Shown here one piece after another: positions 24,355-32,569 of a DNA stretch of 64,000 bases. Below the pieces are notes generated by a model, which worked only from the letters and a program-made list of their open reading frames with translations, searched no databases and was not told the origin of the DNA. The translations under genes were made by a program, and so were the position numbers. Source of the DNA: Mycolicibacterium sp. P1-5 (GTDB taxonomy: Bacteria; Actinomycetota; Actinomycetes; Mycobacteriales; Mycobacteriaceae); contig NZ_NPKT01000010.1 in assembly GCF_008329565.1 (NCBI RefSeq), forward strand, positions 114,169 to 178,168, read 5' to 3'. The first letter of the stretch is position 1. The number at the start of each line of letters is the position of its first letter.

Positions 24355-24990
24355 ATGTCAGCTCACTTGTTGCCGTGGCTCGGGGTCAGTGGTGTCGTCG
24401 CTGCGGTCGGACTGGTAGTCGGGACGACCGTGACAACCGGCTCCTCGGACGCTCTGCCTGTCGCCCAGGCCGCGCCCACGACCTTGTCATCGACGACCGC
24501 CACGACGACGGCGACAACGTCGGCCTCGGCTTCGACCTCGACCTCCAGCGCCCCGGCGTCATTCAAAGCCGACTCGCGGGGCTATGTCGACACCGGTGCG
24601 CGATGCGACGAAAACCAGACCCTGATGGCCTACGGCCGCACCTCGAAGTCCCTGGTGGTCATCTGCGTAAAGGCCGACGGCGGCCTTGAATACCGCGGCG
24701 TGCGCCTGTCGGACAACGCTCCGCTGCACCTGCCGATCACCCGCAGCTCCGACGGAACGCTGGTCGCCTCGAAGGAGGGTGTCACCTACGCGGTTTCGCC
24801 CACCCAGATCCTGGTGTCCTCGGGTGACGACGTGATCTATAAGGACTCGTGGATCGAGTTCAAGGAGGCGAGCTTCTCGCCGACCAGCACCTCGGCCAGT
24901 ACGAGCACCTCGGCGAGCGCGACGACGACAGTGAGCACCACCACCGTTACGGTGACGTCCACCCCGACGCCGACAAACCCCAGGGGTTAG
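24355..24990 (+). CDS. Exported or membrane-anchored Ser/Thr-rich protein
   Basis: 211 residues. An N-terminal signal/anchor (WLGVSGVVAAVGLVVGTTV) is followed by a ~30-residue Thr/Ser/Ala linker. A central globular domain of ~110 residues (DTGARCDENQTLMAYG, SLVVICVKADGGLEYRGVR) has two Cys that could pair, and a second Thr/Ser-rich tail (STSASTSTSASATTTVSTTT) follows. The linkers are likely O-mannosylation targets in mycobacteria. The 3' end overlaps the convergent SDR by 4 bp. Family not recognised. Confidence 0.78.
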   Translation: MSAHLLPWLGVSGVVAAVGLVVGTTVTTGSSDALPVAQAAPTTLSSTTATTTATTSASASTSTSSAPASFKADSRGYVDTGARCDENQTLMAYGRTSKSLVVICVKADGGLEYRGVRLSDNAPLHLPITRSSDGTLVASKEGVTYAVSPTQILVSSGDDVIYKDSWIEFKEASFSPTSTSASTSTSASATTTVSTTTVTVTSTPTPTNPRG

Positions 24991-25697
24991 GTGTTGCGGC
25001 CACCGTTGACGCCGAGGATCTGGCCGGTGATGTAGCCGGCTTCCTCGGAGATGAAGAAGGCACATGCCGCGGCGATGTCTTCGGGCTGGCCCATCCGTCG
25101 CACCGGTGTCGCATCAATCGTGGCCTGGATATCGCCCATATAGCCTCGGGACTCGGCGTTACGCAGCATCGGGGTGTCGATGAAACCTGGCGGCACGGCG
25201 TTCACGGTGATACCGGCCGGACCGTATTCCAGCGCAAGGCTTTTCGTCAGGCCGTTGACGCCGGACTTGGCTGCGACGTAGGCCGACATGTAGGGCACAC
25301 CGGAATGCGTGCTCGACGAGGAGATGTTGACGATCCGACCCCATCCCGCCTCGATCATGTCGGGCAGGACCGCCTGGATGGTGTGGAAGACCCCGTGCAG
25401 ATTGATGTCGACGATGTTCTTCCACTGCTCGAAGGACAGGTCGAGGAACCGGCGGAAGCTGTCCTTGCCGGCAGCGTTCACCAGGATCGTGACCGGCCCG
25501 AGGGCGGCCTGGATCTCGGCCAGCGCGGCGTCGATCTGTGCGCGGTCGGTGACATCGGCGACGTAGGAGTGCTCGGCCTCGGAAGGATTGAGATCGACGA
25601 TGGCCACGTTGTAGCCGTCGGCGCGCAGCCTATTGACCACCGCCGCTCCGATTCCCGAACCGCCACCGGTCACCAACGCCGTCTTCGAGGTGGACAC
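24987..25697 (-). CDS. Short-chain dehydrogenase of the P450/TetR module
   Basis: 236 residues from GTG 25697 (AAGGGG 6 nt upstream). Classical SDR: TGGGSGIGAAVVNRL, NAAGKDSF (NAAG variant of NNAG), Ser in VNISSSSTHSG and Y-x-x-x-K in SAYVAAKSG. The tail SEEAGYITGQILGVNGGRNT is FabG-like. It is encoded 54 bp downstream of the TetR gene on the same strand and faces the P450-ferredoxin pair, so it probably oxidises or reduces an alcohol made by that P450. Confidence 0.9.
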   Translation of the reverse strand: MSTSKTALVTGGGSGIGAAVVNRLRADGYNVAIVDLNPSEAEHSYVADVTDRAQIDAALAEIQAALGPVTILVNAAGKDSFRRFLDLSFEQWKNIVDINLHGVFHTIQAVLPDMIEAGWGRIVNISSSSTHSGVPYMSAYVAAKSGVNGLTKSLALEYGPAGITVNAVPPGFIDTPMLRNAESRGYMGDIQATIDATPVRRMGQPEDIAAACAFFISEEAGYITGQILGVNGGRNT

Positions 25698-25751
25698 AGG
25701 TTTCCCCTTTCCGGCGGCAGCACCGCCTGGTGATCGAAAGTTCTTGCAAAT

Positions 25752-26330
25752 TCAGGAGGTTCGCCGGGGCATACGCAGCCCCAGCGCTCGTCGGCCGGCG
25801 TCGACGAGTTGGCCGTGCAGCCACGCGTCGTCGGCCTCGCGTTTCGGATCGGCCGAGCCGGCGATGCCTGCGAACACGAACTGTGCCCGCATGAAACCAC
25901 CCGGGCCGGGGTGGACATCGGCGAGCAGCGTCATCTGACGCGAAATCATGTGCGTCCAGTCGCGGTTGGCCTTGAGCACGGTGTGCACGCTCGGATCGGC
26001 TGCGAGCACCGAGACCAGCATCGGGTTCTCCACCGCCAGCCGGGCATAGCCGTTGAGCATCCGCTCGGCCCGGGCGTGAATGCCACGCTGCTTCTCCGCG
26101 TCGTCGACCACCGCAGACAGCTTGTCGATGATCGGCTCGAGGATCGCGGTCAGCAATTGCTCGCGGGTCCGAAAGTGGTGGTAGATAGCGGCTTTGGTGA
26201 AGCCGAGCTCGTCGGCGATCATCTGCAGCGACGTTCCGGCGAAGCTGTGCCGGATGAATAATGCGGTAGCAGCGTCGATCAGCCGCTGTCTGGTGTCAGG
26301 AGTCGGGGTGGCCACGGCGACTGCGCTCAT
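25752..26330 (-). CDS. TetR-family transcriptional regulator
   Basis: 192 residues from ATG 26330 (AGAAGGGAG upstream). The N-terminal helix-turn-helix reads TSLQMIADELGFTKAAIYHH, then FRTREQLLTAILEP; the C-terminal ligand-binding domain has no named subfamily. It is divergent from the P450 gene at 26443 across a 112-bp spacer holding three copies of an ACGATCGG-type element, the probable operator. It likely represses itself, the co-directional SDR and the P450/ferredoxin. Confidence 0.9.
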   Translation of the reverse strand: MSAVAVATPTPDTRQRLIDAATALFIRHSFAGTSLQMIADELGFTKAAIYHHFRTREQLLTAILEPIIDKLSAVVDDAEKQRGIHARAERMLNGYARLAVENPMLVSVLAADPSVHTVLKANRDWTHMISRQMTLLADVHPGPGGFMRAQFVFAGIAGSADPKREADDAWLHGQLVDAGRRALGLRMPRRTS

Positions 26331-26354
26331 CGTCGGCTCCCTTCTGAAAACAGC

Positions 26355-26414
26355 TTTACGATCGGCTAGTAAACTACCATACGATCGGCTAGCATCCTCC
26401 TTGCCGATCGTATG
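26355..26414. promoter_or_regulatory. Repeat-rich operator between TetR and P450 genes
   Basis: Two direct copies, TTTACGATCGGCTAGTAAA (26355-26373) and CATACGATCGGCTAGCAT (26378-26395), are followed by an inverted copy GCCGATCGTATG (26403-26414). CATACGATCGGC and GCCGATCGTATG form a perfect 12-bp inverted repeat. The first copy is itself flanked by TTTAC/GTAAA. The position between divergent starts fits a TetR operator. Confidence 0.75.
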
Positions 26415-26442
26415 GCAGCGCCGTGTAGTGAAGGGACTTTTA

Positions 26443-27723
26443 GTGACCGACGTAGACGCCGTCAACTTCTTCACGGATCGCGGCCTGGTGGCCGATCCGT
26501 ATCCCTATCTGGAGGCGTTGCAGGCGCGTTGCCCGGTCTCGAAGGAACCACACCACGGCGTGTGGATGGTCACCGGCTGGGAAGAGGCCACCGAGGTTGC
26601 CGGTGACGCCGACCGATTCTCGTCCTGCATCGCGGTGACCGGTCCCTTCCCCGGTTTCCCGGTTCCCGTCGAGGGCCGCGACGACGTCGCCGAACTCATT
26701 GCCCGACACCGCGACGAGCTCCCCTTCTACGACCAGCTGCCCGCCCTGGACCCGCCGGTGCACACCGATCACCGCGCCCTGCTCATGCGGCTGATCACGC
26801 CCAAGCGCCTCAAACAGAACGAGGACGCGATGGAGACGATGGTTGACCGCGCGCTTGACGACTACCTCGTCGGCAACGGTGGTGAGCTGATTTCGGGCTT
26901 CGCCCAACCCTTTACGTTGATGATCATCGCCGATCTGCTGGGCGTTCCCGATGCCGATCGCGACGAGTTCGTCAAAGAGATGGCCAGCGGCGCCCACCAC
27001 GGCGGCGGCATCGGCAGCGTCAAGGGCGAGAGCCTGGCCAAGTCTCCGCTGGAGTACCTCTACGACAAGTTCAGCGCCTACATCGAAGACCGCCGGGCCA
27101 ACCCCCGCGGGGACGTGCTGTCCGAGATGGCCGCGGCGACCTTCCCCGACGGTTCGGTGCCGGATCCCGGTGACGTCGCCCGGGTGGCGGCCAACCTGTA
27201 CTCGGCCGGCCAGGAGACCACTGTTCGGCTGCTCAGCGCGGCCCTGCAGATTCTCGGCGACAACCCCGAGTTTCAGGCGCAGCTGCGCGCGGACCCGTCA
27301 GGAGTGGGCAACTTCATCGAGGAGGCGCTGCGCTTCGAGAGCCCGGTCAAGGGTGACTTCCGGTTGTCGAAGGAGCCGGTCACCCTCGGCGGTGTGGACG
27401 TGCCCTCGGGCTCCACGCTGATGGTCGTCCAGGCCGCGGCCAACCGCGACCCGCGTCGCTTCACCGATCCGAACACTTTCGACCCGACGCGATCAAATGC
27501 CCGGCAGCACATCGCCTTTGGCCGCGGCATCCACACCTGCCCGGGTGCCCCGTTGGCCCGGGCCGAGGCGCGGGTGGCGCTCGAGAGGCTACTCGATCGC
27601 ACCACCGACATCCGCATCAGCGAGGAGCACCACGGCCCCGCCGATGCGCGCAGGTACAACTACGTGCCTACCTACATCCTGCGTGGGCTCACCGAATTGC
27701 ATCTGGAGTTTGATCTCGCATGA
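26443..27723 (+). CDS. Cytochrome P450
   Basis: 426 residues from GTG 26443; the frame is open further upstream but that part overlaps the TetR gene and operator. Hallmarks: I-helix AANLYSAGQETTVRL (with Gly-Gln-Glu-Thr-Thr), K-helix EALRFESP (E-x-x-R) and heme-binding FGRGIHTCPGAPLARAE with Cys as thiolate ligand. It overlaps the downstream [3Fe-4S]-type ferredoxin by 4 bp (ATGA), so the redox partner is co-translated. It is not one of the CYP124/125/140 types also in this window. The substrate is unknown; the nearby SDR suggests hydroxylation followed by oxidation. Confidence 0.92.
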   Translation: MTDVDAVNFFTDRGLVADPYPYLEALQARCPVSKEPHHGVWMVTGWEEATEVAGDADRFSSCIAVTGPFPGFPVPVEGRDDVAELIARHRDELPFYDQLPALDPPVHTDHRALLMRLITPKRLKQNEDAMETMVDRALDDYLVGNGGELISGFAQPFTLMIIADLLGVPDADRDEFVKEMASGAHHGGGIGSVKGESLAKSPLEYLYDKFSAYIEDRRANPRGDVLSEMAAATFPDGSVPDPGDVARVAANLYSAGQETTVRLLSAALQILGDNPEFQAQLRADPSGVGNFIEEALRFESPVKGDFRLSKEPVTLGGVDVPSGSTLMVVQAAANRDPRRFTDPNTFDPTRSNARQHIAFGRGIHTCPGAPLARAEARVALERLLDRTTDIRISEEHHGPADARRYNYVPTYILRGLTELHLEFDLA

Positions 27724-27908
27724 AGGCCAGGATCGATGACGGCCGCTGTCGCGGCCACGGCGTGTGCACGACCGTCTGCCCGGACGTGTTCACGATGACC
27801 GACGACGGGTACGCCGAGGCGATCGTCGACGAGGTGCCCGCCGGGCTCGAGGACAGTGCCCGCGAGGCCGCCGACGGCTGCCCAGAGAACGCGGTCATCC
27901 TCGACTAG
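27720..27908 (+). CDS. Small [3Fe-4S]-type ferredoxin, P450 partner
   Basis: 62 residues. The cluster motif reads RCRGHGVCTTVCPDVF with the distal Cys in GCPENAV. The His at the second-Cys position is typical of the single-cluster ferredoxins that reduce mycobacterial and streptomycete P450s. It overlaps the P450 stop by 4 bp, and a hairpin terminator follows. Confidence 0.92.
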   Translation: MKARIDDGRCRGHGVCTTVCPDVFTMTDDGYAEAIVDEVPAGLEDSAREAADGCPENAVILD

Positions 27909-27912
27909 TCGT

Positions 27913-27961
27913 GATTTCGGCGCGCGAACCGCCGCTGAGCGAACGGTTCCGCGCCGAAGTC
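27913..27961. terminator. Hairpin between convergent genes
   Basis: GATTTCGGCGCGCGAACCG pairs with CGGTTCCGCGCCGAAGTC with one bulged C and one G-T. It lies between the ferredoxin stop and the convergent small membrane gene ending at 27963. Confidence 0.7.
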
Positions 27962-27962
27962 G

Positions 27963-28250
27963 CTAGTAGTTCACGATCGAGCGCCAATAGTCCTCGGGTA
28001 TCTCGGCATTCGAACGCATGACCATCGCCAGCCCGGTGGCCATCGCGACCCCGAGCAGGCCGAGCCAGAGCCCGAACAGCCCGACCACCGCCCAGATCAC
28101 GACGGTCAGCCCGGGCCACGGCGACACCAGGGCCAGCAGGGGTGCAAGAAAGAAGCCGGCCCCGACGAACCATGCCGAGCCGGCGCGGTCGGACCGCAGT
28201 ACGAAGCCGAGCCACCGCGGAACCGGGTGCGGATCACTGTGCGTCGTCAT
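27963..28250 (-). CDS. Small two-TM membrane protein
   Basis: 95 residues from ATG 28250 (MTTHSDPHPVPRWLG); the frame begins 12 codons earlier, but the Arg-rich leader is unlikely. Two hydrophobic segments (SAWFVGAGFFLAPLLALV and VVIWAVVGLFGLWLGLLGVA) precede a short polar tail (NAEIPEDYWRSIVNY). It is divergent from the XRE regulator across a spacer holding an ATTACC-N5-GGTAAT palindrome. Function unknown. Confidence 0.65.
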   Translation of the reverse strand: MTTHSDPHPVPRWLGFVLRSDRAGSAWFVGAGFFLAPLLALVSPWPGLTVVIWAVVGLFGLWLGLLGVAMATGLAMVMRSNAEIPEDYWRSIVNY

Positions 28251-28285
28251 GGACTCAACGCTCCCCCGGCGAGGTAAGCGGCGCA

Positions 28286-28302
28286 ATTACCCCGGAGGTA
28301 AT
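28286..28302. promoter_or_regulatory. Palindromic operator candidate ATTACC-N5-GGTAAT
   Basis: A 17-bp element with perfect 6-bp arms lies between the divergent small membrane gene (start 28250) and the XRE-family regulator (start 28337). The spacing suggests autoregulation and control of the divergent gene. Confidence 0.55.
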
Positions 28303-28336
28303 GGCCCACCGTCCCGACATGGGCGATGCTGGCGGG

Positions 28337-29104
28337 ATGGGCACGGCTTTCGGTGAATTACTGCGTGACTGGCGCCGCCTGCGTCGGCTCAGCCAGCTCG
28401 ACCTCGCGCTGGAGGCCGACGTATCGGCCCGCCATGTCAGCTTCGTCGAGAGCGGGCGCTCGACGCCGAGCCGCGCCATGGTGCTCCGGCTGGCGGACGC
28501 CTTGGCGGTGCCGGCACGAGAGCAGAACAATCTGCTGCTGGCCGCCGGCCTGGCGCCGGCATATGCCGAGCGGGGCCTTGACGATCCGGGGATGGCGGCC
28601 GTGCGCGCCGGCGTCGACCGGGTGTTCGCCGCCTACGACCCGTATCCCTGCCTGGCGGTGGGCCGGAATTGGGATGTGCTGCAGATCAATCCGGGTGCCA
28701 CCGTGCTACTGGACGGGGTCGCGGCGCATCTGCTCGACGCCCCGAATGCCCTGCGGATCGCGCTGCACCCCGACGGCCTGGCGCCGCGGATCCGCAATCT
28801 GGCGCAGTGGCGTCACCACCTGCTGAGCCGGCTGCGCCGTGAAGCCGGCGCCGGAGGCTCGGCCGAGTTACTCGCCGAACTCGAGTCCTACCCCGGCGGC
28901 GAGGACGCGACGATCGACCTCGGCGGCGTCGCCGTGCCGCTGGAACTCGACCGGATCGACGGGGTCCCGCTGACTTTCATCTCGATGGTGACGACGTTCG
29001 GGACCGCGCTCGATCTGACCGCCGCGGAGCTGAGCATCGAGGCGTTCCTGCCCGCCGACGAGGCCACTGCCGCCGCGCTTGCGCCGGCGTCGAGACGCAA
29101 ATAG
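28337..29104 (+). CDS. XRE-family regulator with MmyB-like ligand-binding domain
   Basis: About 255 residues from ATG 28337; an in-frame ATG at 28319 is an alternative. The N-terminal helix-turn-helix (RRLSQLDLALEADVSARHVS, then FVESGRSTPSRAMVLRLADA) is followed by an MmyB-like PAS-fold domain (PCLAVGRNWDVLQINPGATV and PLTFISMVTTFGTALDLTAA). Relatives bind fatty-acid-like ligands. The stop codon region overlaps a KstR box that serves the following CYP125 gene. Confidence 0.88.
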   Translation: MGTAFGELLRDWRRLRRLSQLDLALEADVSARHVSFVESGRSTPSRAMVLRLADALAVPAREQNNLLLAAGLAPAYAERGLDDPGMAAVRAGVDRVFAAYDPYPCLAVGRNWDVLQINPGATVLLDGVAAHLLDAPNALRIALHPDGLAPRIRNLAQWRHHLLSRLRREAGAGGSAELLAELESYPGGEDATIDLGGVAVPLELDRIDGVPLTFISMVTTFGTALDLTAAELSIEAFLPADEATAAALAPASRRK

Positions 29105-29115
29105 AACACGTTTCA
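29102..29115 (+). promoter_or_regulatory. KstR-type box upstream of CYP125
   Basis: TAGAACACGTTTCA is identical to the box at 20993. It sits ~95 bp upstream of the CYP125 start and begins inside the stop codon of the XRE gene. CYP125 of M. tuberculosis is a known KstR target. Confidence 0.75.
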
Positions 29116-29210
29116 GTTATCAGTTTCCGAAAGCCCTACCGAGGCCTCCGTGCGTGGTGTAGGCATGCATTACCGGGCACTAGATGACGTCGTATGGAGG
29201 TGCGCTTTTT

Positions 29211-30458
29211 ATGCCCAGTCCGAACCTGCCCCCCGGTTTCGACTTCACTGATCCTGATCTGAACAACGAGCGACTGCCCGTCGAGGAGCTCGCCGAGCTG
29301 CGCCGCACAGCGCCGATCTGGTGGAACGAACAACCACCAGGGATCGGCGGTTTCGATGACGACGGCTACTGGGTCGTCAGCAAGCACAAGGACGTCAAGG
29401 AGATCTCCCGGCGCAGTGACGTGTTCTCCAGCCTGGAGAACACCGCCCTGCCGCGCTATCCGGACAACGCGGCGGTGTCACACAAGGACACCGGCCAGTT
29501 CATCTTGCTCAACATGGACGCGCCGCGGCATACCCATCTGCGCCAGATCGTCTCCCGTGCGTTCACGCCCCGCGCGGTCGAGACGTTGCGGGAAAACCTG
29601 CGGGAGCGTGCCCAGGCGATCGCCAAGGCCGCCGCAGCAGAAGGTTCCGGCGACTTCGTCGAACAGGTCTCGTGCGAGCTGCCACTGCAGGCGATCGCCG
29701 ACCTCATGGGTGTCCCCCAGGACGAACGCAAGAAGCTGTTCGACTGGTCGAATCAGATGGTGGGCGAAGCGGACCCCGAGTTCCACCGCAACGACCCGCA
29801 GGGGGCCGCGGGCGAGCTGATCATGTACGGCATGCAGATGGCCGCCGACCGGACGGCCAACCCCGGCGATGATCTGGTGACCAAGCTGGTGCAGGCCGAC
29901 GTCGACGGCCACAAGCTCTCCGACGACGAGTTCGGCTTCTTCGTGATCCTGCTGGCGGTGGCGGGCAACGAGACCACCCGCAACTCGATCACCCACGGCA
30001 TGACCGCATTCACCGATTTTCCGGACCAGTGGGAGCTGTACAAAGCGCAGCGCCCGGTGACCGCGGTGGACGAGATCGTCCGGTGGGCCACCCCGGTGAC
30101 CTCGTTCCAGCGGACCGCCCTGGAAGACGTCGAGCTCTCCGGTGTACAGATCAAGAAGGGTCAGCGGGTGGTGATGTCGTACCGCTCCGCCAACTTCGAC
30201 GAAGAGGTGTTCACCGATCCGTTCAGCTTCAACATCTTCCGCGATCCCAATCCACACGTCGGCTTCGGCGGTACCGGCGCGCACTATTGCCTCGGCGCCA
30301 ACCTGGCCAGGATGACGATCGAGCTGATGTTCAACGCGATCGCCGACCACCTTCCGGATCTGACCGCGCTGTCGAAGCCCGAGCGGTTGCGGTCGGGCTG
30401 GCTCAACGGCATCAAACACTGGCAGGTGGACTACACGGGAGCCGGTGCGGGCAAGTAG
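29211..30458 (+). CDS. cyp125: CYP125 family steroid C26/C27-monooxygenase
   Basis: About 415 residues from ATG 29211 with GGAGGT 9 nt upstream. The sequence follows CYP125A1 (Rv3545c) closely from PSPNLPPGFDFTDPDL through VKEISRRSDVFSS and FVEQVSCELPLQAIADLMGV. The I-helix is LAVAGNETTRNSITHGM, the heme loop FGGTGAHYCLGANLARM and the C-terminus RLRSGWLNGIKHWQVDYTG. The family oxidises the cholesterol/cholest-4-en-3-one side-chain terminus. Unlike Rv3545c it is not beside the side-chain thiolase operon, so it is probably an additional copy; M. smegmatis has one remembered as CYP125A4. Confidence 0.93.
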   Translation: MPSPNLPPGFDFTDPDLNNERLPVEELAELRRTAPIWWNEQPPGIGGFDDDGYWVVSKHKDVKEISRRSDVFSSLENTALPRYPDNAAVSHKDTGQFILLNMDAPRHTHLRQIVSRAFTPRAVETLRENLRERAQAIAKAAAAEGSGDFVEQVSCELPLQAIADLMGVPQDERKKLFDWSNQMVGEADPEFHRNDPQGAAGELIMYGMQMAADRTANPGDDLVTKLVQADVDGHKLSDDEFGFFVILLAVAGNETTRNSITHGMTAFTDFPDQWELYKAQRPVTAVDEIVRWATPVTSFQRTALEDVELSGVQIKKGQRVVMSYRSANFDEEVFTDPFSFNIFRDPNPHVGFGGTGAHYCLGANLARMTIELMFNAIADHLPDLTALSKPERLRSGWLNGIKHWQVDYTGAGAGK

Positions 30459-30487
30459 CTTGTGGCACAGGCCGATACAGTCGAGGC

Positions 30488-31033
30488 GTGACGGAGACCT
30501 CCTGGACACTGACCGCCGCCGAAGGTGAGTTGCAGATACTTACCGGTGTCGCGGGACCTGCCGCCAAGATGGGGCATCGCCTGACCATCGCCTTCGCATC
30601 CTGGCAGGCCGAGGTCCAGTGGCGCGGGGATGAGCCGGCGACGGCCCGGCTGGTGGTCGACGTCGACTCGCTGCAGGTCCTCAAGGGCGAGGGTGGCATG
30701 ACGCCCTTGACCGGACCGGAGAAAGGCGTGGTCCGCTCTAACGCCTTGAAGTCCCTCGGCGCCAAGAAGTTTCCGGCTATCACGTTCGTCGCCGACGAGA
30801 TCAGCACGATCCCGGCCGGCTACCGCCTGAACGGCACCGTCGAAATCCACGGCGTGACGCGGCCGCAATCGGTGGATCTGAAGGTCGAGGAATCCGGCGA
30901 TGGATGGGTGGTGTCGACGGAGGCGGCGGTGGTCCAGAGCCAGTTCAAGGTCGCGCCGTACTCGCTGTTCATGGGGACGCTGAAGGTGGCCGACGAGGTC
31001 ACGCTGCGGTTCACAGCCCGCCACCCCACGTAG
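30488..31033 (+). CDS. YceI-family lipid-binding protein
   Basis: 181 residues from GTG 30488, 30 bp after CYP125. The YceI lipocalin-like barrel is recognisable by MGHRLTIAFASWQAEVQW, GPEKGVVRSNALKSLGAKKF, FPAITFVADEI, LNGTVEIHGVTRPQSVDLKV and SLFMGTLKVADEVTLRFTA. No signal peptide is visible, so it is cytoplasmic. Family members bind isoprenoid or fatty chains. Co-transcription with CYP125 suggests a role in handling the hydrophobic substrate or product. Confidence 0.85.
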   Translation: MTETSWTLTAAEGELQILTGVAGPAAKMGHRLTIAFASWQAEVQWRGDEPATARLVVDVDSLQVLKGEGGMTPLTGPEKGVVRSNALKSLGAKKFPAITFVADEISTIPAGYRLNGTVEIHGVTRPQSVDLKVEESGDGWVVSTEAAVVQSQFKVAPYSLFMGTLKVADEVTLRFTARHPT

Positions 31034-31043
31034 TTTCACTCGC

Positions 31044-31098
31044 GAGATTGAAGTGGCGCAGAGAAGGTGCGAGTAGCGCGCGGCGCGAGTTCAATCTC
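31044..31098. terminator. Long imperfect hairpin after yceI
   Basis: GAGATTGAAGTGGCGC pairs with GCGCGAGTTCAATCTC at 14 of 16 positions around a 23-nt loop. It lies between the YceI and GntR genes. It may be a terminator or a REP-like palindrome. Confidence 0.5.
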
Positions 31099-31163
31099 CG
31101 GGTAGCGCCACCGCACTGGTCTGACCACTTGACCTCTGGCCGCTCAGTCGGCATGCTGGGGTC

Positions 31164-31886
31164 ATGGCACTGCAGCCGATCAACCGGCGTTCCGTTCCCG
31201 AGGACGTCTTCGAGCAGATCCTTGCCGATGTGCTCAGCGGCGAGATGCAGCCCGGTGAGTCGCTTCCCAGTGAGCGCAGGCTGGCCGAGGTGCTCGGCGT
31301 TTCCCGTCCCGCGGTCCGTGAGGCGCTCAAACGGGTCGCGGCCGCGGGTTTGGTCGAGGTCCGCCAGGGCGATGCCACCACAGTCCGCGACTTCCGTCGG
31401 CACGCCGGACTGGACCTGCTCCCCCAATTGCTCCTGCGCGGCGGGCAACTCGATGTGTCGGTCGCCCGCAGCATCCTCGAAGCACGCCTGCACAACGGGC
31501 CCAAAGTCGCGGAGTTGGCCGCGCAACGTCAGCCCGCCGGCCTGGCCGATGTGCTCGAGGTTTCGATCACGGCACTGGAATCCGCCGAGGACCCACTCGA
31601 GCAGCAGCGGCATGCGCTGGCGTTCTGGGATCACGTTGTCGACGCCGCCGACTCCATCGCATTTCGATTGATGTTCAACACTTTACGGACCGCGTACGAG
31701 CCCGCACTGCCCGCGCTGGCGACACTGATGGCCGCCGAAGTAGGGCAGATCCAGTCTTACCGCACCGTGGCGCACGCCATCGTGGCCGGCAAGCCCGACG
31801 AGGCGGCAGCCGCCGCCCGTGAACTGCTGGAGCCCGCCACCACCGCACTGGTCGCGGCCCTGTCCGCGCTGGAGGATCAACAATGA
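31164..31886 (+). CDS. GntR-family (FadR subgroup) regulator
   Basis: 240 residues. A winged helix at ~10-75 ([20 protein letters not shown], then [20 protein letters not shown]) is followed by an FCD-type helical ligand-binding domain. It overlaps the downstream hydroxylase by 4 bp (ATGA), so the regulator and membrane oxygenase form an operon. The FadR subgroup responds to acyl-CoA or carboxylates, in keeping with a fatty-acid/sterol hydroxylase partner. Confidence 0.9.
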   Translation: MALQPINRRSVPEDVFEQILADVLSGEMQPGESLPSERRLAEVLGVSRPAVREALKRVAAAGLVEVRQGDATTVRDFRRHAGLDLLPQLLLRGGQLDVSVARSILEARLHNGPKVAELAAQRQPAGLADVLEVSITALESAEDPLEQQRHALAFWDHVVDAADSIAFRLMFNTLRTAYEPALPALATLMAAEVGQIQSYRTVAHAIVAGKPDEAAAAARELLEPATTALVAALSALEDQQ

Positions 31887-32569
31887 GTGCAGCGCCCAAT
31901 ACCCGCCGCGGCGTCACGCTGGCCGACGCCGGTCGTGAATTCTGGCACCATCCCACCCCGTGGCTGTTCGTCGTGGCGCTGACCGCGGCCGCGATCGCCC
32001 GGATCGCTGTTGGTGACTGGCAGGTCACCGATGTCGTGGTGCCGTTCGCGGTAGCCGCGGCATTTCCGTTCCTGGAGTGGACGATTCACGTCCTCATCCT
32101 GCACTGGCGACCGCGCCGGGTCGGCAGGGTCACCCTCGATTCACTGCTCGCCCGCAAGCACCGCGCGCATCACATCTCCCCGCGCGACGTGAACCTGGTG
32201 TTCATCCCGCTGCAGTCCGCGATCGGCGCGGTGGTCTCGGCGGTCGCGATCGCGCTGCTGCTGTTCCCCCGCACCGGCCCGGGGTTGACGTTTCTCGTGG
32301 TAATGATGATCTGCGGGCTGCTCTACGAGTGGTGCCACTACCTGGTGCACACCGATTACAAGCCGAAAACCTCTGCCTACCGGGCGATCTGGCGGGATCA
32401 TCGGCTGCATCACTTCAAGAACGAGCACTACTGGTTCGGCGTCACCACACCCGGCACCGCCGATCGGGTGTTGCGAACCTACCCCGATCCCGCTACGGTG
32501 CCCGCCTCCCCGACTGCCAAGAACCTCCACGCGATCGACGCGGAAAGCCCTGCGGCGGTTAGGCGTTGA
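31883..32569 (+). CDS. Membrane fatty-acid hydroxylase / sterol-desaturase family protein
   Basis: 228 residues, four hydrophobic segments. The di-iron His clusters of the family are present: [24 protein letters not shown] and [15 protein letters not shown]. Such integral-membrane oxygenases introduce hydroxyl groups or double bonds in fatty acids, sterols or carotenoids; the exact substrate is unknown. Translationally coupled to the GntR regulator. The 3' end overlaps the convergent ldtA by 11 bp. Confidence 0.88.
   Translation: MSAAPNTRRGVTLADAGREFWHHPTPWLFVVALTAAAIARIAVGDWQVTDVVVPFAVAAAFPFLEWTIHVLILHWRPRRVGRVTLDSLLARKHRAHHISPRDVNLVFIPLQSAIGAVVSAVAIALLLFPRTGPGLTFLVVMMICGLLYEWCHYLVHTDYKPKTSAYRAIWRDHRLHHFKNEHYWFGVTTPGTADRVLRTYPDPATVPASPTAKNLHAIDAESPAAVRR

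Noticed and set aside
24840..24960. Short repeated units that could suggest a CRISPR or tandem-repeat array
   Set aside because: They encode the Ser/Thr-rich tail of the gene ending at 24990; units are irregular and have no spacers.
29478..30509. A 343-codon frame antisense to CYP125
   Set aside because: Antisense shadow; the CYP125 frame carries all P450 motifs.
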